64,000 bases of DNA, from positions 62,001-126,000 of the forward strand of contig JADJCP010000006.1 in assembly GCA_016703155.1 (NCBI GenBank), read 5' to 3'. The translations under genes and the position numbers were made by a program. Shown here one piece after another: positions 41,987-51,422 of the stretch (position 1 is the stretch's first letter; every line of letters begins with the position of its first letter). The DNA is from Hydrogenophilales bacterium (lineage in GTDB: Bacteria; Pseudomonadota; Gammaproteobacteria; Burkholderiales; Thiobacillaceae). Under the pieces are notes generated by a model, which saw only the letters and a list, made by a program, of their open reading frames with translations, was not told the origin of the DNA and did not search any database.

Positions 41987-42713
41987 GAATTAGTAATATT
42001 TGAGCCTCATAGTAGCTCAGTTTGTTGGCTTTGATAAATGCGGATGTAAAGCGTTCGCCGAGATATGCTGGGTATCTGTATGGCTGATAGCGTGCGCCTT
42101 CTTGGGGGGGTAACGTGCCGACTTCTTGGGATACTCGGTCCAGGACATGGAATAGTTGACTGGCGTAATGGTCGAAGATGCTCCTTTTACACAGGAGCAT
42201 ATTGCCAATGAAGAATCGCCGTTCAAGGTCTAGTGAATGAGCTTTACGGCCATATAGCAAATCCAAGTTCGCGATGAAAGATTCCCATTCGACGACACCA
42301 TGAGAAGTTTTGTAGGTATGCTCGACCGAGTGGGGCTCAAATATTGCCCTGGGTACAATCACGTCATAACGATCAAGTAATGCGTGCACCAACCGTAATT
42401 GTTCCGGGTGTTCCAGTATGGTTCTGGTCTTGTCGTCGAAAGGTGCATGCAATATTGCATGATTCGTGGCGACGGGGATGAAATTGAAATACCTGCGATA
42501 ATGACAAAGTCCGGCGATATCGGTTTTTCCGTTTTTCCATATCCAATAAGTTCCGGTAAGTTCGCAATAATATTTATTCAGATGGGATATGTTGTCGTCC
42601 TGATTGTCTATGACACCCTCTTGACCCAACTCCGCTCCGCCGAGCGCGAGCGGTTTGTATAGCGGACTGTTCGGAAAAGTGGCTGGTTTATGCGCTGCGA
42701 TGTAAATAGGCAT
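41979..42713 (-). CDS. DUF4422 polysaccharide-synthesis transferase
   Basis: 244 residues from the ATG at 42713. DUF4422 signs: IYIAAHKPATFPNSPLYKPLALGG, the DNISHLNKYYCELTGTYWIWKN segment, and LCHYRRYF, with the MLLCKRSIFDHYASQLFHVL and YPAYLGERFTSAFI regions typical of capsule-type transferases (beta-galactofuranosyl or similar). Codon use is AT-richer than in the rest of the window, so this and the neighbouring glf scar look acquired by transfer. It appears intact. The natural partner Glf, which makes UDP-galactofuranose, is destroyed. Confidence 0.82.
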   Translation of the reverse strand: MPIYIAAHKPATFPNSPLYKPLALGGAELGQEGVIDNQDDNISHLNKYYCELTGTYWIWKNGKTDIAGLCHYRRYFNFIPVATNHAILHAPFDDKTRTILEHPEQLRLVHALLDRYDVIVPRAIFEPHSVEHTYKTSHGVVEWESFIANLDLLYGRKAHSLDLERRFFIGNMLLCKRSIFDHYASQLFHVLDRVSQEVGTLPPQEGARYQPYRYPAYLGERFTSAFIKANKLSYYEAQILLIHG

Positions 42714-43121
42714 GGTGATTAAGGAAGCTTTGAACGAATAACGCCTCAATATATTACACGGGTAATGACGAACTCGCTGCTTGGGACATGGCCGGCGACC
42801 AATGTGATCGAACCTTGTGTATGTGGGCAGGACCGCGCCGGCCAGTATAAACACGTATTTCCAAGGGGGTGATCATGCGTCAGCAACTCTTGAAATGGGT
42901 AATAGTCTTGCTCTACCGCTTGCCGGCGGAGTATCTGCGTTCTGTCGGTTTACAGGGTGGATGGCAACCTTGCGCTGAATGCCGATAGCAGGGCTTGAAA
43001 ATTGTCCAATTGAATTCGCGCTAACGCACATGTGGTTTTTGACGAGAGAACAGCCAAGGAGGCGCTTATATCGACACCTCCCTAAGGCGGGTGTCTGAAA
43101 TTAGCCACGGCCACTGCGCTA
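42714..43121. other. AT-richer intergenic scar
   Basis: These 408 bases lie between the DUF4422 gene and an endonuclease III-like gene. They contain one short frame at 42875-42988 (listed separately) and a GACACC/GGTGTC hairpin at 43073-43095. Base composition stays low-GC up to about 43030 and then returns to normal, marking the island edge. Confidence 0.45.
42875..42988 (+). CDS. possible 37-residue protein or truncated gene start
   Basis: An ATG behind a strong AAGGGGG site opens a 37-codon frame: hydrophobic start (LLKWVIVLLYRLP), then YLRSVGLQGG and two cysteines close to the stop. It could be a small membrane peptide or the first part of a lost glycosyltransferase gene in the decayed sugar locus. 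No homologue recognised. Confidence 0.3.
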   Translation: MRQQLLKWVIVLLYRLPAEYLRSVGLQGGWQPCAECR

Positions 43122-43793
43122 TCAGGCTTGGATGCCGTACTGACAGCCCGCATGCAGAGGGCATTCCCCGCAGCGGGGCCGGGGTCGGCAGGTGGTTTTG
43201 CCGAGTTGCACGATGAGCGCGTGGTATTCGTTGTAAAGCGGCGTTTCGCCCGGCAGGTTTTCCTGGAAGCGGGCGCGGATATCGGCATAGCGTTCGTCGC
43301 CTTCGATCAGCCCGATGCGACCGAAGATGCGCCGGGTGTAGGCGTCGACGACGAAGCTGGGCAGGTCGAGGGCGTAGAGCAGGATCGAATCGGCGGTTTC
43401 CTCGCCGACGCCATGGACCGCGAGCAACCGGCGCCGTAATTCCGGCAGGGGCGCTTGGTCCGCGAGCCGTTCCGGAGCAGCGAGGACGTCCTCCTCGGCC
43501 AGATACCGGCATAAGGATTTCAGCCGGCGCGCCTTGACGTTGAAACAGCCCGCGGGCCGGATCAACCCGGCCAATGCCGTGTCCGGCACGTCGAGGATGT
43601 GCTCGCCGCCGAGCATCCCGGCCGCCTTGAGGTTGGCAATGGCCCGCTCGACATTGCTCCAGGCGGTGTTTTGGGTGAGGATGGCACCTGCCATGATCTC
43701 GAATGGCGTCTCGCCGGGCCACCAGTGCTGCCGGCCATGGCATTCGAATAGACGGTGATAGGTGTTCAACCAGGCGTTGGGCATGGCGTACAT
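43122..43793 (-). CDS. endonuclease III-like DNA glycosylase
   Basis: 223 residues of the HhH-GPD superfamily. Seen: FEIMAGAILTQNTAWSNVERAIANL, helix-hairpin-helix LLAVHGVGEETADSILLYAL, the catalytic aspartate in FVVDAYTRRIFGRIG, and the 4Fe-4S cluster loop C-x5-C-x2-C-x5-C (CRPRPRCGECPLHAGC). The lysine of bifunctional endonuclease III in the hairpin (GVGRKTA) is replaced (GVGEETA), so it is probably a monofunctional glycosylase of the MagIII/3-methyladenine type. The start may also be the ATG at 43784. Confidence 0.82.
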   Translation of the reverse strand: MYAMPNAWLNTYHRLFECHGRQHWWPGETPFEIMAGAILTQNTAWSNVERAIANLKAAGMLGGEHILDVPDTALAGLIRPAGCFNVKARRLKSLCRYLAEEDVLAAPERLADQAPLPELRRRLLAVHGVGEETADSILLYALDLPSFVVDAYTRRIFGRIGLIEGDERYADIRARFQENLPGETPLYNEYHALIVQLGKTTCRPRPRCGECPLHAGCQYGIQA

Positions 43794-43830
43794 TCAGTTG
43801 TAGCGAAGTGCGACTTTAGCGGAGGCAGGC

Positions 43831-45243
43831 ATGAAACTCACCTTCCACGGCGCGGCCCACGAGGTCACCGGCTCGTGCTACCGCATCGACAGCCAGGGGC
43901 TGTCGTTCCTGGTGGATTGCGGCATGTTCCAGGGCGGCCGATCGGCGGATCAGAAAAACCGCGAGTTCCCGGTCTTCAATCCCGAAGAGATCGACTTCGT
44001 CCTCCTCACCCACGCGCATATCGACCATTCCGGGCTGTTGCCGCGCCTCGCGGTCATGGGGTTTCGCGGGCCGGTGTATTGCACCCGGGCGACCGCCGAC
44101 CTGCTCGAAGTGCTGCTGCTCGATTCCGCGCACATCCAGGAAAAGGAGGCCGAGTGGGCCAATCTGGCCAAGCGCAAGAAACGCGGCACGCTGAAGACGG
44201 AACAGGCACCGCTCTATACCGTCAACCAGGCGCGCGAGTTCCTGAAACGATTGATACCCGTCGAGTACGCCGCGGCTACCGATGTGACCGAGCGGGTGCG
44301 CGTCTGCTTCCGGGATGCCGGGCACATCCTGGGCTCGGCGATCATCGAGGTCTGGTTGACCGAGGGTGGAAAAAAGCCGACCAAGCTGGTGTTTTCCGGC
44401 GATCTCGGCCAGCCCGGGCGGCCGCTCATGGAAGACCCCCAGACAGTGGCCGAGGCGGATATCCTCCTGGTCGAATCGACTTATGGTAACCGCCTGCACA
44501 AGGGCATGGCCGAGACCATCGAGGAACTGGTGCATGCCGTCAACGATACCGTGGTGCGCAAGAAGGGCAATGTCGTCATCCCGGCGTTCGCCGTCGGCCG
44601 GACACAGGAAATCCTCTACCTGCTTGTCGACCTGATCCGCAAGGAACGCATCCCCCGGAATACGGCCATATTCGTCGATTCGCCCATGGCAACCAAGGCG
44701 ACTGACCTGACCTTGAAACACTGGCGTCTGCTCGACTCGGAGTCGAAGGAACTGCTCGAATGGAGCCGGGAGAACAAACATGAACTGCCCTACATCCGCT
44801 TCACCGAGACACCCGAGGATTCCATGGCGATCAACAAGATTCGCCAGGGGGCGATCATCATTTCCGCCTCGGGCATGTGTGATGCCGGCCGCATCAAGCA
44901 TCATCTCAGGCACAACCTGCCGCGTGCCGAGTGCACGGTGATCATCGCCGGTTTCCAGGCCGCCGGCTCGCTGGGGCGGCGCCTGGTCGACAAGATGAGC
45001 ACGGTGCGCCTGTTTCAGGAGACGATACCGGTGCGTGCCGATGTCTATACCCTGGGCGGCCTGTCGGCGCATGCCGACCGCGATGCCGTGCTCGGCTGGC
45101 TGGGTCATATCGTCAAGGCGCCGAAGCGCACCTTTGTCGTGCACGGCGAAGGCGAAACGGCGGATGGCTTTGGCGCGAACATCCGCCAGCGTTTCGGCTG
45201 GCGGGTGGATGTGCCGGAGCCGGGCGAGGCGTTCGAACTCTAG
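43831..45243 (+). CDS. beta-CASP metallo-beta-lactamase RNase
   Basis: 470 residues. Metal site LLTHAHIDHSGLLPRL, then FRDAGHILGSAIIEV and VFSGDLGQPGRPL; beta-CASP motifs A-C: VESTYGNRLHKG, FAVGRTQEIL, IISASGMCDAGRIKHH; C-terminal RMMBL motif LGGLSAHADRDAVLGWL and FVVHGE. The set is complete, as in bacterial homologues of CPSF73 and Ysh1 that process RNA in the cytoplasm. The start follows GGAGGCAGGC. It ends overlapping the convergent lipoprotein gene by four bases. Confidence 0.88.
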   Translation: MKLTFHGAAHEVTGSCYRIDSQGLSFLVDCGMFQGGRSADQKNREFPVFNPEEIDFVLLTHAHIDHSGLLPRLAVMGFRGPVYCTRATADLLEVLLLDSAHIQEKEAEWANLAKRKKRGTLKTEQAPLYTVNQAREFLKRLIPVEYAAATDVTERVRVCFRDAGHILGSAIIEVWLTEGGKKPTKLVFSGDLGQPGRPLMEDPQTVAEADILLVESTYGNRLHKGMAETIEELVHAVNDTVVRKKGNVVIPAFAVGRTQEILYLLVDLIRKERIPRNTAIFVDSPMATKATDLTLKHWRLLDSESKELLEWSRENKHELPYIRFTETPEDSMAINKIRQGAIIISASGMCDAGRIKHHLRHNLPRAECTVIIAGFQAAGSLGRRLVDKMSTVRLFQETIPVRADVYTLGGLSAHADRDAVLGWLGHIVKAPKRTFVVHGEGETADGFGANIRQRFGWRVDVPEPGEAFEL

Positions 45244-45827
45244 CGCGCCGGTTCGAGCGTGAAGTAGGTGCCCAGCGCTTGCCGGATCTCCGGGAGCGTC
45301 ACATGGCGCATGAACGGCACACCCGGCATCATCTGGTTATGCAGGCAGGTCAGGGCGCGGATCTGCGGCTGCCTGTCGGAATGCAGGCGGAATTCGGTGA
45401 GGTAATAGATGTGGCTGGGGCCGGCGTCGTCGTCGAAGCCGACGCGCTGGAAACCTGGCCGGTGGTGCCAGCGCGGCTCCAAGCCGGACTGATACGGCCA
45501 CACCGGCATGCCGGCGAAGGTCTGGACGCGGCGCTGGATGTCGGTGATTCGCAGGCTGTCGGGCTCCACCCGCTGCGTCGCGGCGTTTACGGTATCCAGT
45601 TCGAAGATGCAGTGCGGGTCTTCCTCATGTACCCCGTTGCGGGCGACGGGGTGGCCGTATTGCAGGCGCACGGTGGCGGCGTCCGGCGGGATCTCGATGG
45701 CTTGATTGAGGGACAGTCGGGCACCACCGGGATAAGCATAGTAGGGGCTCTCGGGCGGATACTCGCGGGTATGGCCGCAACCGAGCAGGGTCGTGGCCAG
45801 CAGTGCGTAGAGGATCGGTTTCATCAT
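45240..45827 (-). CDS. lipoprotein of unknown function
   Basis: 195 residues. Starts MMKPILYALLATTLLGCG: a lipoprotein signal with the lipobox LLGC, so the mature protein begins at Cys. The body (RLSLNQAIEIPPDAATVRLQYGHPV, CIFELDTVNAATQRVEPDSLRIT, THE second part around FRLHSDRQPQIRALTCLHN) has paired cysteines and looks beta-rich. The start at 45827 is behind GGAAGG. The family resembles other short betaproteobacterial lipoproteins without known role. Confidence 0.65.
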   Translation of the reverse strand: MMKPILYALLATTLLGCGHTREYPPESPYYAYPGGARLSLNQAIEIPPDAATVRLQYGHPVARNGVHEEDPHCIFELDTVNAATQRVEPDSLRITDIQRRVQTFAGMPVWPYQSGLEPRWHHRPGFQRVGFDDDAGPSHIYYLTEFRLHSDRQPQIRALTCLHNQMMPGVPFMRHVTLPEIRQALGTYFTLEPAR

Positions 45828-45929
45828 GGGCCTTCCAGGTTGGATTGTCCTTTGGATCACTATCCAGGCTCAGGGTTTCAGTGCGTCAATGATCCAGGCA
45901 ACACACAGTCGCGGCAAGGAATGAATGAC

Positions 45930-46322
45930 ATGATCGAAGCATCCGAAAAACTACGCATCGATAAATGGCTCTGGGCGGCGCGCTTCTTCAAGACGCGCAG
46001 TCTCGCGGCTCAGGCGGTCGACGCCGGGCGGGTCAAATTGGCGGGCGAACGCATCAAGCCGAGCAAGGAAATCAAGCCGGGCGACCGATTGCGGATCCAT
46101 ATCGGCGAATTCGACTGGGATATCGAGGTGCTTGGTGTGTCGGCGCATCGCGGCCCCGCGGAACAGGCACGACAACTTTATCTGGAGGACGCAGCCAGTC
46201 AGGCACGACGTCGGGCCCTGGTGGATGAACGCCGCCTGATGGCCAATCCCGCGGCGGAGTTGAAAGGGCGTCCGACGAAGCGGGACCGACGTCTCATCCA
46301 TCGATTTACCGGCGAGAGCTGA
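45930..46322 (+). CDS. hslR: ribosome-associated heat shock protein Hsp15
   Basis: 130 residues with an S4 RNA-binding domain at the start (LRIDKWLWAARFFKTRSLAAQAVDAGRVKLAGERIKPSKEIKPGDRLRI) and a basic C-terminal tail (KGRPTKRDRRLIHRF). Hsp15 binds stalled 50S subunits carrying nascent chains. The start at 45930 has AAGGA nine bases upstream; the ATG at 45921 touches that site. Confidence 0.9.
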   Translation: MIEASEKLRIDKWLWAARFFKTRSLAAQAVDAGRVKLAGERIKPSKEIKPGDRLRIHIGEFDWDIEVLGVSAHRGPAEQARQLYLEDAASQARRRALVDERRLMANPAAELKGRPTKRDRRLIHRFTGES

Positions 46323-46366
46323 TTGCCTATGATCCAGCCTCCGCAAACCTGTGCGAAAAGTGTCCA

Positions 46367-47806
46367 TTGACTGACGTGCAAGATCATCCCGACGCCCGGA
46401 TACTCACTGAACAAGTAGCCTTGCTGTATCGCCATCAGCCGCTGTCTCTCGGCATGGTGGCGGCCCTGGCGGGACTCATCGGGTTCTATCTGGCAAGCCG
46501 CGACTCGGGGATGGTGCTGGCCATGACCCTCTGGTTCGGCGGCATGGTCGCGGTCGTCCTCGGCCGGGCCTGGCTGGGGGCGCGCTTCGGCGCGAAGACC
46601 GGCCCGTCAGGCCCGGCCGCGGGGGTCTGGATGCGGCGACTGCGCCTCGGCGTGGCCTTGACCGGTATCGGCTGGGGTGTCCTGTCACCGCTGGTTCTGC
46701 CGCATGCGCCATTGGAGTCGGCGGTCTTCGTGATGCTGGTGCTGGCCGGCATCGGCGCCGGCGCGGTACCGGTGTTGTCGCCCGCGCGCCAACTGTTCGG
46801 CCTCTATGCCGTGCTGATCTTCGCGCCGCTCATCCTCACCCTGTTTTATCTCGGCGGGACGTTTCACACCACATTTGCGCTGATCACCATGATGTTCGTG
46901 CTCCTGCTGGCACGCAGCGCCAGCATCATGCACGATACCCTGGCCGAATCGTTGCACCAGCGTTTCGCCAAGGAGGCCGCCCTGGAACAGGCCGACCACG
47001 CCTTGGCCGTGTCGGCGGAAGTCAACCGCAAGCTGGTGGAAGAGGTCGCTCAACGCAAGCTCGCCGAAGCCGAACTGTCCATGGCGCGCAGCGCCGCCGA
47101 GGCGGCCAATCGCGCCAAGAGCCTGTTCCTGGCGCACATGAGTCACGAGATGCGTACCCCCATGAACGGCATCCTGGGCATGGCCGAATTGGCGCTCGAA
47201 ACCCAGCTGGACGACGAGCAGAAAGATTACCTTCAGACCATCCATGACTCGGCGCAACGCCTGCACAACGCCATCAGCGGCGTATTGCAATATGTCAACC
47301 TGGAAGCTGGCCAGGCTCGGCTGCACCCGGTCACGGTGTCGACGGCGGCATTACTGTCCGCCGGCCTTGAAGAGCTGCGTCCGGACGCCAAGGCCAAGTC
47401 GCTGACATTGGTGGCCGATGTTGCCGACGATGTGCCGCCGGAGATCGTCGTCGACGCCGTGCTGTTGCGGCAGGCCCTGCGGGTATTGCTCGATAACGCC
47501 ATCAAGTTCACCCGTGCCGGTGGCGTCAAGGTGCGTCTGGAACGCCATGCCGCGCATGACGCGGGCAGTCGTCTGCATCTTCTCGTCGAGGACACCGGCA
47601 TTGGCATCGCTCGCGACAAGCTGGAGACCTTGTTCGCCGCCTTCAATCAAATCGATGCCGGGTATGCGCGCGGCTACGAAGGCCTGGGCCTCGGCCTGGC
47701 CCTTTGCGCACGCATCGCCAGCGCCCTGTCGGGAAAGATCTGGGCAGAGAGTGCGCCAGACAAAGGCAGTTGTTTCCATTTTGTATTCAGCTATGAGGCA
47801 GCATGA
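46367..47806 (+). CDS. membrane sensor histidine kinase
   Basis: 479 residues. Six hydrophobic segments (about 25-185), a coiled coil, then HisKA with the phospho-acceptor H260 (FLAHMSHEMRTPMNGI) and a HATPase domain: N box LLDNAIKFT, G1 EDTGIGIARDKL, G2 YEGLGLGLALC. No receiver domain follows and no response regulator gene is next to it, so it is an orphan. The membrane part resembles a MHYT/MASE-type sensor rather than a periplasmic one. The start is a TTG without a strong ribosome site and is uncertain. The stop overlaps the next gene's ATG by four bases. Confidence 0.82.
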   Translation: MTDVQDHPDARILTEQVALLYRHQPLSLGMVAALAGLIGFYLASRDSGMVLAMTLWFGGMVAVVLGRAWLGARFGAKTGPSGPAAGVWMRRLRLGVALTGIGWGVLSPLVLPHAPLESAVFVMLVLAGIGAGAVPVLSPARQLFGLYAVLIFAPLILTLFYLGGTFHTTFALITMMFVLLLARSASIMHDTLAESLHQRFAKEAALEQADHALAVSAEVNRKLVEEVAQRKLAEAELSMARSAAEAANRAKSLFLAHMSHEMRTPMNGILGMAELALETQLDDEQKDYLQTIHDSAQRLHNAISGVLQYVNLEAGQARLHPVTVSTAALLSAGLEELRPDAKAKSLTLVADVADDVPPEIVVDAVLLRQALRVLLDNAIKFTRAGGVKVRLERHAAHDAGSRLHLLVEDTGIGIARDKLETLFAAFNQIDAGYARGYEGLGLGLALCARIASALSGKIWAESAPDKGSCFHFVFSYEAA

Positions 47807-48999
47807 GTAACTACGATGTGATCGTTATCGGCGGCGGGGTCAGTGGCCTGGTCTTCGCGGAGCACGCTTCGGCGCAAGGGCGCCGGGTCCTGGTCCTGGA
47901 AAAGGCCGGCCGGGTTGGCGGGTGTCTCGATTCCTGGGAGGCCGCACCGGGTTTCTTCGTCGAGATGGCGGCGCATACCGCCTACAACTCGTACGGGGAT
48001 CTGTTGCGCATCCTGGAGCAACGTGGCCGCCTGGACGAGCTTTTGCGGCGGGAAAAACTCGGTTATCACTTCCTCAAGCAGGGCGGCCTGCAATCGCCCA
48101 TGGCCCGGCTGAGTTTCCCGCAGCTGCTGCTGCGCCTGCCGTTCGGCCTGTTCAAGGACAAGACCGGCGCCAGCCTGCGCGACTACTACGGCGCCCTGCT
48201 CGGACCGGCCAACTATGCGCGTGTCCTCGGGCCGGCGTTTGCCGCGGTCTTGTCGCAGCCCTGCGATGACTTTCCGGCGCAATGGCTGTTCCGGCGCAAG
48301 CCACGCCTGAAAGCGGCGCCCAGAAAATACTCCTGGGCGAGTGGCCTGCAAGGACTGCTCGCGGCGGTTGTCCAGGACGCGTCCTTCGAGGTGCGCGCCG
48401 CAACCGAGGCGCGCGCGATTACTCGTTCAGGCGAGGACTATGCGGTCGATCTCGGCGGCGAGATACTGACCTGCGGCTGTCTCGCCATGGCGACGCCGCC
48501 CGATGCCGCCGCCGCGCTGCTGGCCGGGGTGCATGCCGGTACCGCGCGGATTCTCGAGCAATTCCCGATGGCCGATATCGAGTCTGTCGCGGTCACCCTG
48601 GCCAGGGATAAAACCCGATTGCCGCCTCTGGCTGGTCTGATCGGCGTCGACGATGCTTTCTACTCGGTAGTCAGCCGCGATCCTGTGCCGCACGAAACGC
48701 TACGCGCCTTCACTTTCCACTTCAGGCCGGGACGTTACTCCACCGACGCCAAGTTGCGGCGCATGGCGGAGGTGCTCGGCTGCGCGCCCGGCGATTTCGC
48801 GGCGCGGCATGAGCGCATCAGCCGCCTGCCTTCGCTGGACACCCGTCATCCCGCCCTGGCGGCGAAGCTCGATGCCGAATGCGCCGGCCGGAACCTGGCC
48901 CTGATCGGCAATTACTTCCAGGGCATGTCCATCGGCGACTGCGCCGAGCGCGCCGTCGAAGAGGCGCAACGTCTGTTTTCGCAAGGAGTACACGCATGA
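47803..48999 (+). CDS. FAD-dependent amine-oxidase/protoporphyrinogen-oxidase-like protein
   Basis: 398 residues with the dinucleotide motif VIVIGGGVSGLVFAEHASAQG, followed by LEKAGRVGGCLDSW, the GG-doublet typical of protoporphyrinogen oxidase and amine oxidases. A second FAD contact lies near the end (LALIGNYFQGMSIGDCAERA). The substrate is unknown. The gene overlaps the kinase gene ahead of it and the DJ-1 gene behind it (ATGA both times), so all three are probably translated together. Confidence 0.75.
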   Translation: MSNYDVIVIGGGVSGLVFAEHASAQGRRVLVLEKAGRVGGCLDSWEAAPGFFVEMAAHTAYNSYGDLLRILEQRGRLDELLRREKLGYHFLKQGGLQSPMARLSFPQLLLRLPFGLFKDKTGASLRDYYGALLGPANYARVLGPAFAAVLSQPCDDFPAQWLFRRKPRLKAAPRKYSWASGLQGLLAAVVQDASFEVRAATEARAITRSGEDYAVDLGGEILTCGCLAMATPPDAAAALLAGVHAGTARILEQFPMADIESVAVTLARDKTRLPPLAGLIGVDDAFYSVVSRDPVPHETLRAFTFHFRPGRYSTDAKLRRMAEVLGCAPGDFAARHERISRLPSLDTRHPALAAKLDAECAGRNLALIGNYFQGMSIGDCAERAVEEAQRLFSQGVHA

Positions 49000-49544
49000 A
49001 ACGCGTACTGGTTCCCCTGGCCCCGGGTTTTGAAGATCTCGAAGCGGTCACCATCACCGACCTGCTGCGCCGTGCCGGCATCGAGGTGGTCAGCGCCGGC
49101 CTGCACCCCGGCCTGATCGAGGGTGCGCGCGGTACGCGCGTGCAGCCCGACGCGATGCTCGACGACGTGCTCGACCGGCCGTTCGACATGATCGTCCTGC
49201 CGGGTGGCATGCCGGGCTCCGAGCATTTGAAGAACGACCGCCGGATTCAGGCATTGCTCAGGCGCATGGCCGATGCGGGCAACTACACCGCCGCCATCTG
49301 CGCCGCGCCCATGGCGCTTGCCGAGGCGGGACTGCTCGACGGTCGTCACGCCACCAGTTATCCCGGTGTCGTCGATCGCTTGGCGCCGGCCGGCTGTCGC
49401 TATTCGACCGACGCCGTGGTTGTGGACGGCACGGTGGTGACCTCGCGCGGGCCTGGGACCGCCATGGACTTCGCCCTGACCTTGATCGATCTCCTGGTCG
49501 GTCGCGCCCAGCGCGATCAGGTCGAAGCCGGATTGGTCCGCTAA
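48996..49544 (+). CDS. DJ-1/PfpI family protein
   Basis: 182 residues. The DJ-1 nucleophile elbow is intact: C102 in AAICAAPMAL, with acidic partner E13 or E16 in PGFEDLEAV. GGMPGSEHLKND and SYPGV are typical. Family members protect proteins from methylglyoxal and oxidative stress, or act as chaperones. It lies directly behind the FAD oxidase (four-base overlap). Confidence 0.88.
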   Translation: MKRVLVPLAPGFEDLEAVTITDLLRRAGIEVVSAGLHPGLIEGARGTRVQPDAMLDDVLDRPFDMIVLPGGMPGSEHLKNDRRIQALLRRMADAGNYTAAICAAPMALAEAGLLDGRHATSYPGVVDRLAPAGCRYSTDAVVVDGTVVTSRGPGTAMDFALTLIDLLVGRAQRDQVEAGLVR

Positions 49545-49555
49545 GCCGGTACAGA

Positions 49556-51375
49556 ATGCATAGCGCTGCGCGTCTGCTCGTCACCCTGGCGATCGGCCTG
49601 ACCCTGGCGGCCGCTGCCTGGGGCGCCACGGGGCGAATATCGACCCTGTCGGCGACGACGCAGACGCTGAACCTGCGGCATGTGGTCGATATCCTCGATG
49701 ACCCGAGTGGAACGCTCGACATCGCGGCGGTTCGTGACCGCGCTTTTGCCATGGTGCCCGCCGGCCAGGGCGAGGCGATCAATCTCGGCTACCGCAAGGG
49801 CGCGTTGTGGCTGCGTTTTGCGCTGGCGCCCGAGCGCGCGGCGCCGGCGGACTGGTTGCTGGAGGTGGCTTACCCGTCGCTCGACCGGGTCGATCTTTAC
49901 CTGCCAGGCCCGGGTGGCATGCAAGTTCTCGGCGCCGGCGATTTGCAACCGCGTGTCCGGAGCTATCCGCACCATCACCTGGTGTTCCCGGTACGCCTGA
50001 CGCCCGGTACCGAGCAGGTGGTGTACCTGAGGGTGGAAACCACCGGCAACATGACCGTACCGCTGACCCTCTGGCAGGTTGACGCCCTGGCGCGCGAAGA
50101 CCGCCGCGTCTATGTCCGGCACGCCTTGTATTTCGGTGCCCTGCTGGCCTTGCTGCTGTATAACCTGCTGCTCTACCTGTCGGTGCGCGACCCGCTGTAT
50201 CTGCTCTATGTCGGCATGGTCGCGGGCATGGGCATCGGCCAGTTGTCCCTGAACGGCTTCGGCAATCTCTGGCTGTGGCCGGATAGCGCTCCCTGGGGGC
50301 ACTGGGCACTGCCCTGGGGCTTTGCCTTTTGCGGCCTGGCGGGCGCCATGTTCACCCGGCGATTTCTCGACACGGCACATTACGCGCCGCGTCTGGATCG
50401 GGCGATCCTGGCGACGCTGGCGTCATTCGCCTTGCTTGCCAGCGCCGGACCTCTGCTGCCGTATACCTGGTTCGCGATCGGCGTCAGCCTGACCGGGCTG
50501 ATCTTCTCGATCCTCGCGGTCATCGTCGGGGTCAAGACCTTCCTGGCGGGCAGCCCCGGGGCGCGCTATTTCCTGCTGGCCTGGACCATCCTGCTCGTCG
50601 GGGTGGGCAGCATGGCGGCGCGCAACCTCGGCTGGCTGCCGTCCAACTGGCTGACCCTGAATCTGATGCAGATCGGTTCGGCCCTGGAGATGCTGCTGCT
50701 GTCTTTCGCGCTGGCGGACCGGATCAACATCTTGCAACGCGACAAGACCCTGGCCCAGAGCGACGCCATGCAAGCCAAGGAACAACTGGTCGCCACCCTG
50801 CGGCGCAGCGAGACCGAGCTGGAAGACCGGGTGCGCCAGCGCACCGAGGCCTTGACCCAGGCCTGCGAAAAATTGCGCGAGAGCGAAGAAAGGATGCGCA
50901 CGCTGGCCACGCACGACCCGCTTACCGGTCTGGCCAACCGGCAACTGCTCGACGAGGAAATGGATCACGCCCTGGCGCGTGCCCAGCGTGCCGGTACCCG
51001 GCTGGGCGTGGCTTTCATCGACCTGGACGGCTTCAAGGCGGTCAATGACCGGCATGGCCACGAGGTCGGCGACCAGGTCCTGATCTCGGTTGCCGAGCGG
51101 CTTTGCTGCCAGGTGCGCGCCGGTGATATCGTCGCCCGTCTGGGGGGCGACGAGTTTGTCTGGTCCTGGAAAACGTCGGTACGCGCGCCGATCTCGAGCG
51201 GCGCACCCAGTTGATCCAGGGTGCGCTGAGGTTTCCACTGCCCCTGGCCGAGGGCGCGTTGCCGGTCTCGGGCAGCATCGGTACCAGCCTGTTTCCGGAA
51301 GATGGCGCCAGCGCCGGCGAATTGCTGCGCCACGCCGACGTGGCCATGTACCGGCAGAAACAACAGCCTGCCTAG
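49556..51375 (+). CDS. 7TM-DISM diguanylate cyclase (single-base frameshift)
   Basis: Signal peptide, then a periplasmic carbohydrate-binding-like domain (7TMR-DISMED2, about 40-180), seven membrane helices (about 185-385), a coiled coil and a GGDEF domain. The GGDEF motif is LGGDEF. Right after it the frame breaks at about 51160; adding one base gives VLVLENVGTRADLERRTQLI and continues through SGSIGTSLFPEDGASAGELLRHADVAMYRQKQQ to the stop at 51373. The corrected length is about 606 residues, complete for this family. The break is probably a sequencing error, since both halves are well conserved. Confidence 0.85.
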
Positions 51376-51422
51376 ACGCCGGGCGGACTTCATTGCCCTC
51401 GGGGGCCGCGCCCCGCCATACT

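Noticed and set aside
42714..43121. tRNA or integration site at the edge of the low-GC island
   Set aside because: No cloverleaf, CCA end or direct repeats could be found at either edge.
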